Shown here: positions 1 to 5,502 of the stretch, piece after piece
Position numbering within the stretch: the first letter of the stretch is position 1
How the letters are laid out: each line of letters begins with the position of its first letter
Assembly (NCBI GenBank): GCA_022424805.1
Contig: JAKMGR010000344.1
Span: forward strand, 1-5,502
Source: Verrucomicrobiales bacterium
GTDB lineage: Bacteria > Verrucomicrobiota > Verrucomicrobiia > Verrucomicrobiales > DEV007
Length of the DNA: 5,502 nt
Reading direction: 5' to 3'
Made by a program: the position numbers and the translations under genes
The notes under the pieces: model-generated
What the model saw: the letters and a program-made list of their open reading frames with translations, nothing else
The model's database searches: none
What the model was told of the DNA's origin: nothing

Positions 1-1
1 C

Positions 2-628
2 AGCTGGGAGGAACTCGAAAAATTCGCGACCGAAATTTCCGACGATGTTTTCATTTCCCGAAATCTCAAACAACTGAGGGAGCGCAACGTCGACATGCTC
101 TTCCATCCCGGCACCCATGACTTTGTCGCTTACGATCTCGCGTGGGGTGGAAAGCATCCCCCTGACATTCCCCTCTATCTCGGCGCCAACCCCGGGCACG
201 GGAAAAAAGGCCATCCTGATCTGGAACGGGATGAAGAGAACTTGGCTGCGTTTTTGCTGAGGCACTTTTTCCCGGAGGCGGTCGAACCATTGCTGAAGTC
301 CCCAAAAGTCGAAACACAAGTCGATGGCGATTCTCTCCACGTCACCGTCCGTTTTCCGGAAGGCTCCAAAGAAGAAAGTGGCCGGATCTGGTGGATCCTC
401 AATCGCGCGCCCGACGGCAGCCCTGGTTATTTGCAGGAGATGATTCCGTCCGAAAATTCAAAAGCGATGACGCGGAATTCGGAGACCGGTGCTTGGCAGG
501 CAACGATTCCACTCGAGTCAGACGCCGACCGAATCGACTTTTTCAGCAACCACCGCAAGACACTCGAGTTTAAAGATTACACCTTCCCTACTTACCTTTC
601 CACGCGCTACACGCGGGTCGAAAGATAA
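2..628 (+). CDS. Alpha/beta-hydrolase-like protein, C-terminal part (5' end outside window)
   Basis: The reading frame is open from base 2 to the TAA at 626-628, giving 208 residues with no start in view; the in-frame ATG at 95 is probably internal, because the residues before it continue as ordinary coding sequence. Two segments fit the end of an alpha/beta-hydrolase fold: H-P-G-T-H-D-F (bases 104-124), where the Asp at 119-121 would be the acid residue after a beta-strand, and N-P-G-H-G (188-202), where the His at 197-199 would be the catalytic base. The spacing resembles PhoPQ-activated pathogenicity-related (PqaA-like) and acetyl-xylan-esterase-like hydrolases, as recalled rather than searched. 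The nucleophilic serine would lie upstream, outside the window. The last ~110 residues, with W-W-I-L-N-R and a Trp-containing strand, look like an added beta-rich domain. It ends 19 bases before the next gene on the same strand, so co-transcription is likely. The substrate is unknown and the family assignment is tentative. Confidence 0.72.
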   Translation, partial: SWEELEKFATEISDDVFISRNLKQLRERNVDMLFHPGTHDFVAYDLAWGGKHPPDIPLYLGANPGHGKKGHPDLERDEENLAAFLLRHFFPEAVEPLLKSPKVETQVDGDSLHVTVRFPEGSKEESGRIWWILNRAPDGSPGYLQEMIPSENSKAMTRNSETGAWQATIPLESDADRIDFFSNHRKTLEFKDYTFPTYLSTRYTRVER

Positions 629-647
629 AGCACCAATATTCTTCAGT

Positions 648-3563
648 ATGAAACTATTTACCCCCCTGGTCATCGTGCTCTCCATTTGCCTGAGCACTTC
701 CGCAGAGGTTCGACTACCCAGTTTGTTCGGGGATCACATGATCTTGCAGCAAAAAACATCCAATGCGATCTGGGGATGGTCCGAGGCTGGAGAAACAGTG
801 ACGGTCAAGGCGAGCTGGGGAGCGAGCGCGAAAGCGACGGCTGATAACGAGGGTAAATGGAAGCTTTTCCTGAAGACACCCGAACATGGGACAGGCCACT
901 CGATCAGCGTTCGGGGAGAGAATGAAATCACGATCCAAGACGTCGCTATCGGCGAAGTCTGGCTTTGCGCGGGCCAATCGAACATGGGTTGGTCGACCGG
1001 CAATTCCTTTGAGGCCGAGGGGGAAGCGCAGGTGGACCTGCCGAATCTGCGCCTCTTCAAATCCTCCCGTGAACACTGGCACGAGCCACTTGAGGAAAAC
1101 CGCGACCGGCTTGCCCGATGGAAACTCTGCGATCCGAATTCAGCGGCCGAGACTTCTGCGGTGGCCTATTACTTTGGCAAGACACTGCAGCAGAAACTCG
1201 GTGTGCCCATCGGGATCATTCAGCGGGCCTACGCAGGCACCCCCATCGAAGGCTGGATGCCTTGGGCGCTTCAGAAGGACGATCCGCGTGCCTTAGCTCA
1301 CAAGGAATCTCTGGATGCGAACGCGGAACGCCAGAGAGAGAAGCAGGGCAAGACGGACGCCAAGGCGCTCGCGGCGTTCGACGTTGAACTGGAGCAATAC
1401 AACACATTGATCGATGCGGGTGAGACGATGAAGAACGCCTTTCGCCCGCTGGCACCTCCCATCATCACCCAGCCGGCCGACCTCGGGCATCAGTATCCGC
1501 AGAACATCTACAACGCTATGATCGTTCCCGTGCGCCCCTACGGGATTCGCGGCATGATCTGGTATCAGGGAGAGCGCAATTCGAAGAACGCTCCGCAGGC
1601 GGCCCACTACCGGAAGCAGCTGCCGCAGATGATCGCTCACTTCCGGGATTCCTGGCATGAGCAATCGGCTGGACATGTTGCGAAGGACTTTCCGTTTCAG
1701 TTCACGCAGTTGCCAAGCTGGAATCCTCAGCAAACCGAGCCTGTCGAGGGCATCGCAGCCTCGTGGGCGGTAAACCGCGAGTCGATGCTGCTGGTTGCAA
1801 GCGAAGTGTCAAACACAGGTATGGCCGTCACCATCGACACCGGAGACGCCGTCGAGTTGCATCCGAAAAACAAGAAGCCCGTCGGCATTCGGCATGCGCT
1901 CTACGCTTTGGAGAACACCTACGGCAAAGACATCGTCGGATCCGGCCCCCGCTTTCTGAAACAGGAAATCAAGGATAGCGAAGTCGCCCTGACATTCGAT
2001 TCTATCGGCAGCGGCCTGATGACTGGCCGAAGTGGGAAACTCGATCCCTTTGCGATCTCGGGGGAAGACCGGAAGTGGCACTGGGCGGAAGCGAAAATTC
2101 GCGGCGATACCGTCGTTGTTCATTCCCCTGAAGTGAAAGCGCCTGCCGCGGTTCGCTACGCCTGGGCGATGAACCCTTCCGGTCGCAACTTGCTTTACAA
2201 CAAGGAAGGGCTTCCCGCCTCACCGTTCCGAACAGACGACTGGCCTCTTTTTGATCTGAACGCGGAACTCGTTGAAGTAATCAAACCAAAGAAACCAAAC
2301 GGCTATGAGGCTGCCGATTGGAAGCGCCCACGCATGACTGCCGTGCCTGCATCCAACGCCAAGGTCACCAAGCGGCCAGAGGACATTTCCAATGCTCACC
2401 CGACCGCTTCTCCTCCGAAGAAGTCGATGAATGCCGAAGAGGCCAACGGCCTCGCCCCCGAGGTTACCGACCTCAATGCCGAGGACGTGTCTTTCTCGCT
2501 CGAGGCCCAGCTGCCCGATCTCGTTGAACCCTTCATCAATGCGCGTCCGAATCAGCGCAATGACGGCATCCCCGTAGCGCCCCTCACCCGGGAGCATGGT
2601 GATCGCCGTGCGATCCTGAAGTTCGCGCGCGAAATTGCGGCCGGTGATCATGGGGAGGTCGACAGTTTTCTTCTGATGAAAGACGGCGAGTTAATCTTTG
2701 AATCCTACTACCGTCGGGGTCGGGCCAACTACCCGCATTACCAGATGTCGATCACGAAATCCTATACTGCGATGATTGTCGGCAGAGCGATTCAACTCGG
2801 ACACCTCACCATGGCTGATCTCGACAAGCCGGTGGTGAGTTTCCTCAAAAATATTGATCAAAGCAAGCTCGTGAAAGGCGCGACCGAGATCACACTGGCA
2901 GAAGCCATGAACATGCACTCCGGAATTCGGATCGATCAGGCCAAGGCAAAAGAATTGATGAAAAATCCCGCGCAACTCAAAGGCCAGGGACAAATCGAGG
3001 CCTACCTAGCAAACAGTACTCCAATTCCGCCTTCACCTCGCGAATACAAATACCAAGGATCTGACCCGTCCATGACAATGCAGGTGATCGAGGCCGTCGT
3101 TCCTGGAACCGCTCGCGATTTCATCGAGGAGGAACTGCTCGGAAAAATGGGCATCACCAACTTTGCATGGCAGGACGACTTGAGTGGTCTGCCCAAATCA
3201 GCGGCCGGCAGCAGCATGCGCTCCCGCGACATGATCAAGTGGGGCATGTTGGCGATGAACAACGGTGAATGGCAGGACGAGCGGCTGATTCCTGTTGAAT
3301 TTGTTGAGCGGGCGACCTCAAAAGTTCACACTAACCCGCAAGGAACCAGCTACGGATTTTTCTGGTGGAGACACGATGTCGAGATCAATGGCAAAACTTA
3401 CGACTGCAAATCCGGACGCGGTGCCGGCGGACAGTTCATCCTCATGTTTCCCGAGGTCGACTTGCTGGTTGTCATCACGGCCCACAACAAGGGCATGGGC
3501 AAAATGCTCAAGACAGTGCCGGAGAGGATCCTGCCAGCTTTGATAAAAGAGCAGACGCAGTAG
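648..3563 (+). CDS. Secreted fusion protein: sialate O-acetylesterase (SASA) domain + beta-lactamase-family serine hydrolase
   Basis: This 971-residue protein has two catalytic modules. The ATG at 648 was chosen over the longer frame from 489 because it begins a clean Sec signal peptide: Lys2, hydrophobic residues 3-15, likely cleavage after Thr-Ser-Ala19. The extra upstream codons overlap the previous gene and are polar. No clear Shine-Dalgarno site precedes it. Residues ~20-540 match the SASA/DUF303 family, which removes O-acetyl groups from sialic acids and other sugars. They contain G-Q-S-N-M with nucleophile Ser111, an A-G-T-P-I-E-G-W segment, W-Y-Q-G-E at 305-309, and E-L-H-P-K-N-K with putative catalytic His405. 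Residues ~541-625 are a polar Pro/Lys/Ala/Glu-rich linker. Residues ~626-965 match the beta-lactamase/class C-like family: S-I-T-K at 701-704 (nucleophile Ser701, base Lys704), Y-Q-G at 802-804 in the Y-x-N position, and G-A-G-G-Q at 925-929 near the usual third motif. Family members include esterases, amidases and peptidases, so antibiotic hydrolysis should not be assumed. The protein is probably periplasmic or secreted and likely shares a transcript with the upstream hydrolase. Confidence 0.93.
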   Translation: MKLFTPLVIVLSICLSTSAEVRLPSLFGDHMILQQKTSNAIWGWSEAGETVTVKASWGASAKATADNEGKWKLFLKTPEHGTGHSISVRGENEITIQDVAIGEVWLCAGQSNMGWSTGNSFEAEGEAQVDLPNLRLFKSSREHWHEPLEENRDRLARWKLCDPNSAAETSAVAYYFGKTLQQKLGVPIGIIQRAYAGTPIEGWMPWALQKDDPRALAHKESLDANAERQREKQGKTDAKALAAFDVELEQYNTLIDAGETMKNAFRPLAPPIITQPADLGHQYPQNIYNAMIVPVRPYGIRGMIWYQGERNSKNAPQAAHYRKQLPQMIAHFRDSWHEQSAGHVAKDFPFQFTQLPSWNPQQTEPVEGIAASWAVNRESMLLVASEVSNTGMAVTIDTGDAVELHPKNKKPVGIRHALYALENTYGKDIVGSGPRFLKQEIKDSEVALTFDSIGSGLMTGRSGKLDPFAISGEDRKWHWAEAKIRGDTVVVHSPEVKAPAAVRYAWAMNPSGRNLLYNKEGLPASPFRTDDWPLFDLNAELVEVIKPKKPNGYEAADWKRPRMTAVPASNAKVTKRPEDISNAHPTASPPKKSMNAEEANGLAPEVTDLNAEDVSFSLEAQLPDLVEPFINARPNQRNDGIPVAPLTREHGDRRAILKFAREIAAGDHGEVDSFLLMKDGELIFESYYRRGRANYPHYQMSITKSYTAMIVGRAIQLGHLTMADLDKPVVSFLKNIDQSKLVKGATEITLAEAMNMHSGIRIDQAKAKELMKNPAQLKGQGQIEAYLANSTPIPPSPREYKYQGSDPSMTMQVIEAVVPGTARDFIEEELLGKMGITNFAWQDDLSGLPKSAAGSSMRSRDMIKWGMLAMNNGEWQDERLIPVEFVERATSKVHTNPQGTSYGFFWWRHDVEINGKTYDCKSGRGAGGQFILMFPEVDLLVVITAHNKGMGKMLKTVPERILPALIKEQTQ

Positions 3564-3600
3564 TAGCTCCAAGCACTTTGACTGAGCTTATTCGAGCTAC
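3563..3600. terminator. Inverted repeat between convergent genes, possible bidirectional terminator
   Basis: GTAGCTC at 3563-3569 is perfectly complementary to GAGCTAC at 3594-3600. Inside it, AAGC (3571-3574) can pair with GCTT (3586-3589), so the predicted hairpin has a 7-bp stem, an uneven internal loop, a 4-bp stem and an 11-base loop. The arms include the last base of the rightward stop codon (3561-3563) and the whole leftward stop codon (3597-3599). The position between two convergent ends suits a shared terminator. There is no T-run directly after the stem on either strand, so an intrinsic terminator is possible but weakly supported. Confidence 0.35.
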
Positions 3601-4826
3601 CAATCCAACTGTCCTTTACTGGTGGAAAAGGAGTCCGTCTCGATTCCAATTTCCTGGAGCATGCGGACGAACAAGTTACCGAGCGGTGTATTATCGTTGG
3701 AATCATGGGCCGAATAGCCGCCATGGTTCATCCCCCCGCCAGCGAGGAGAATGGGATTGTTCCGGGGATCGTGAGCCGCAGCATTGCCAAGATTGCTGCC
3801 GAGCAGGGTGCAGGTGCTGTCGAGAAGCGAGATACCATTCTCCTGTTGTTCCTTCATCCGTGAAAGGAGTCCATCGAAGCTACCGAGGATGGCACGCTCG
3901 ATCTTTTTCAATTGGTCGATTCGAGCCGGGTCGCGACCGTGATGGGAAAGGTTGTGGTGTTCAGCGTCGACGCCGTCGATGAGAGGGATACCGTGGTTAT
4001 TCTGAATCACAATACTGATGACCCGAGTCGAGTCCGTCTGCAGCGCCAAGGGCACGAGCTGGAAGAGCAATTCGATTCGCCCGACTAGGTCTGCTTTGTC
4101 AGAAATGTCCTGCGGCATATCTACGTCGAGTTTTGGTTTCGGACGATCATACCAGGCTTCGGCTTCGGTGAGTCCCCGTTCAGCTTCACGAACGGCTTCG
4201 AAGTAGGCACCGAGCTTATCCTGATCAGCCGGTGATGCATTTGCGAGAAGCCGTCTTCTCTGGTCACCCAGAGAATCAAGGATGCTGTGTCCGTCGCTCA
4301 GTTTCCGTTTTTCCCGCGCCACTTCGTTCGGCTTGCCTTGCAGGAACAACTTGGCGAACACTTCCGACGGGCGATCCATCGCCGGGATCATGACCCCCGT
4401 TTCGGTATAAGACTGGCTCCTCTTTCCGTCGCTACTTAGGGAAAGAGAAGAAAACCGGGTCACGTTGCCGAGTTCCCTGGCGGCGAACTGGTCGACCGAA
4501 ATTGAGTTCTCAAATCCATCGCGCCCCGGATTCCTGGCCCCGCTCAGCCATGTCATTTCGCAGGCATGCTCGCCACCTTGGTCGGGATGAGAAAGCCCGG
4601 AAAAAACGGTATACTCCTCGCGGTGACCGTCCAGGAGTGACAGGTATTCGGACGGTCCGTAGTCCGAGCCCGAAGCCTTTGGATAGAAAGCTGGCGGATA
4701 GAAGCCCAAGGTATTACACAGAAAGAGGGCACGCTTGGGAGGGGTTCCGCTTTCTTTCCCAAAGGCTTCGAGCAAGGGCAGAGAAAGGGAAATCCCGGAG
4801 GCTTTCAGAAGAGTTCGACGGTTCAT
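3597..4826 (-). CDS. Tat-exported DUF1552 (HXXSHH family) protein
   Basis: This is a complete 409-residue protein of the DUF1552/HXXSHH family, which is common in Planctomycetota and Verrucomicrobiota and has no established biochemical role. The naming motif is present as H-N-L-S-H-H at residues 291-296, with a further His at 290. The N-terminus begins M-N-R-R-T-L-L-K followed by hydrophobic residues 9-22, a twin-arginine signal that suggests folded export and perhaps cofactor or metal binding by the His cluster (inference). Other family-like features are the W-L-S-G-A segment near residue 93, the G-G-G-M-N-H-G segment before the C-terminus, and a final N-T-P-L-G-N-L-F-V-R-M-L helix. The length is slightly below the ~430-460 residues I recall as usual. 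The ATG at 4826-4824 overlaps the TGA of the upstream gene as ATGA, indicating an operon and probable translational coupling. No strong Shine-Dalgarno site is seen, which fits coupling. The family call is firm; the function is unknown. Confidence 0.93.
   Translation of the reverse strand: MNRRTLLKASGISLSLPLLEAFGKESGTPPKRALFLCNTLGFYPPAFYPKASGSDYGPSEYLSLLDGHREEYTVFSGLSHPDQGGEHACEMTWLSGARNPGRDGFENSISVDQFAARELGNVTRFSSLSLSSDGKRSQSYTETGVMIPAMDRPSEVFAKLFLQGKPNEVAREKRKLSDGHSILDSLGDQRRRLLANASPADQDKLGAYFEAVREAERGLTEAEAWYDRPKPKLDVDMPQDISDKADLVGRIELLFQLVPLALQTDSTRVISIVIQNNHGIPLIDGVDAEHHNLSHHGRDPARIDQLKKIERAILGSFDGLLSRMKEQQENGISLLDSTCTLLGSNLGNAAAHDPRNNPILLAGGGMNHGGYSAHDSNDNTPLGNLFVRMLQEIGIETDSFSTSKGQLDW
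4823..4826 (-). other. ATGA stop/start overlap (translational coupling site)
   Basis: On the minus strand the four bases read ATGA: the TGA ends the DUF1588/DUF1585 gene and the ATG starts the DUF1552 gene. The sequence just upstream (reading TTCGAAACAA before the ATG) lacks a purine-rich ribosome binding site, so re-initiation by ribosomes ending the first gene is the simplest explanation of how the second is translated. The overlap is seen directly; coupling is inferred. Confidence 0.8.
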
Positions 4827-5502
4827 TTGTTTCGAAAAATTTCACTCTGCACGAGGGCGTGGATCATTTCCCGGACCCCGTAGTTTTTGGCGCGAACGTC
4901 ATCAAGAATCTGATCCCGTTCTTCCCGGTCTGCGAACTGAATCTCCGCACCCGTGGCGTAGGTGATCAGTTGGTTGAGAAAATTCCGGGCAATCTGGTCT
5001 TCGTGTTTCAGCATGAGTCGTTTGAAGTCACGGATCCCAGCGAAAGGTTCGCCATCAGCGGTTGAGCCCGAAGCGTCGACGGGTGGACCGAGACGGTATT
5101 CGCGAATCGGTCGACCAAACAGGGTTTGGTCGGGCACCTGCCCCTGTCCGGTGGAGCGGTAGCGGGTGCGGAATCCGCCGATCGGATCAAAGCTTTCCAG
5201 TGCAAAGCCCGGCGGATCGATTTCCCGATGACAGCTATTGCAGCTTTCCACGCTGCGATGGGCGGCGAGCTCTTCGCGAATCGTGGTGGTCCCCCGCGTA
5301 TCAGGCTCGACCGAACCGGCACTCGGCGGAGGTGGGTTCGGAGGCGTCCCCAGAAGGTTTGAGAGGACGAAGCTGCCACGAGGAACCGGCGAAGTGTTTG
5401 TGCCGTTCGCGGTCACCTTGAGAATGCTCGCCTGGGTAAGGATCCCGCCTCGCGGACTATCGCCGGGCAATGTCACCTTTCGCAACTCCAGACCTTCGAC
5501 AC
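4823..5502 (-). CDS. DUF1592-type protein, C-terminal DUF1588 and DUF1585 domains, with CxxCH haem motif (5' end outside window)
   Basis: The frame is open to the right edge of the window, so this is the C-terminal ~226 residues of a larger protein; family members usually carry DUF1587, DUF1592, DUF1588 and DUF1585 domains and often an N-terminal cytochrome-like domain. A TTG at 5485-5483 could be read as a start, but family sequence continues through it, so I treat the gene as truncated by the window. The first part fits DUF1588: P-R-G-G-I-L-T-Q-A-S, then V-T-A-N-G-T-N-T-S-P, a proline run (L-G-T-P-P-N-P-P-P-P), and C-N-S-C-H (bases 5242-5228) followed by I-D-P-P-G-F-A-L-E. The CxxCH could attach a c-type haem. 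The last ~75 residues, from D-G-E-P-F to the end, fit DUF1585, including L-I-T-Y-A-T-G. An exported, possibly redox-linked role is inferred. It precedes and overlaps the DUF1552 gene, its usual partner. Confidence 0.92.
   Translation of the reverse strand, partial: VEGLELRKVTLPGDSPRGGILTQASILKVTANGTNTSPVPRGSFVLSNLLGTPPNPPPPSAGSVEPDTRGTTTIREELAAHRSVESCNSCHREIDPPGFALESFDPIGGFRTRYRSTGQGQVPDQTLFGRPIREYRLGPPVDASGSTADGEPFAGIRDFKRLMLKHEDQIARNFLNQLITYATGAEIQFADREERDQILDDVRAKNYGVREMIHALVQSEIFRNK

Noticed and set aside
95..97. ATG as the start of the first gene
   Set aside because: The frame is open to the left edge and the ATG lies just before the putative acid-residue motif, so a start here would remove most of the hydrolase fold.
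489..647. In-frame 53-codon extension upstream of the fusion protein
   Set aside because: It overlaps the previous gene in another frame, encodes polar sequence unlike the family, and would bury the signal peptide that begins at 648.
681..692. Possible lipobox in the signal peptide (L-S-I-C, residues 11-14)
   Set aside because: The residue before Cys is Ile, not Gly, Ala or Ser, and a good signal peptidase I site follows at Ala19.
1293..1733. 146-codon minus-strand open frame inside the SASA region
   Set aside because: It is antisense to a region coding a recognised domain with conserved motifs, and its product has no recognisable features.
2427..2429. Internal ATG (Met594) as a separate start for the serine hydrolase domain
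   Set aside because: Only a weak purine stretch lies upstream, and the product would have no signal peptide; the single fused frame explains the region better.
3365..3982. 205-codon plus-strand open frame across the convergent junction
   Set aside because: It overlaps the fusion gene in another frame and the DUF1552 gene antisense; its Arg/Cys/His-rich translation shows no domain-like pattern.
4502..5065. 187-codon plus-strand open frame
   Set aside because: It is antisense to the well-supported DUF1552 and DUF1588/DUF1585 genes, and its Arg-rich translation looks like a shadow.
5483..5485. TTG as the start of the DUF1588/DUF1585 gene
   Set aside because: The frame continues to the window edge and the DUF1588 region is already under way, so the true start should lie beyond the window.

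Overview
The window reads as chromosomal DNA of a Planctomycetota/Verrucomicrobiota-type (PVC superphylum) bacterium. The main reason is the leftward gene pair at the right end: a DUF1588/DUF1585 (DUF1592-type) protein with a CxxCH haem motif, followed with an ATGA overlap by a Tat-signal DUF1552 (HXXSHH) protein. This pairing is typical of those phyla, though it also occurs in some myxobacteria. The sialate-O-acetylesterase-type protein, the secreted serine hydrolase module and the lack of clear Shine-Dalgarno sites agree with this. The phylum call is an inference from gene content only.

Layout. Bases 2-628 (+) are the 3' part of an alpha/beta-hydrolase-like gene whose start lies outside the window. 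After a 19-base gap, 648-3563 (+) encodes a 971-residue secreted two-enzyme protein: an N-terminal SASA (sialate O-acetylesterase/DUF303) module, a polar Pro/Lys-rich linker, and a C-terminal beta-lactamase-family (class C/NylB-like) serine hydrolase. Bases 3564-3596 form a short convergent intergenic space; an inverted repeat there takes in bases of both stop codons and may act as a two-way terminator. Bases 4826-3597 (-) encode the DUF1552 protein. Bases 5502-4823 (-) encode the C-terminal part of the DUF1588/DUF1585 protein and run off the right edge. The window is almost fully coding; no gene-free stretch exceeds 40 bases, and I saw no RNA gene, mobile element, CRISPR array or long repeat.

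How the genes may work together. The left pair looks like one rightward operon of ester/acyl hydrolases, at least one exported, which suggests removal of acyl groups from extracytoplasmic glycans or related compounds. The right pair looks like a translationally coupled export unit: a probable c-type haem protein and a Tat-exported partner of unknown function. The two operons converge and nothing in the sequence shows a functional link between them. The most notable feature is the SASA + serine hydrolase fusion, which carries two separate nucleophilic-serine active sites on one polypeptide.
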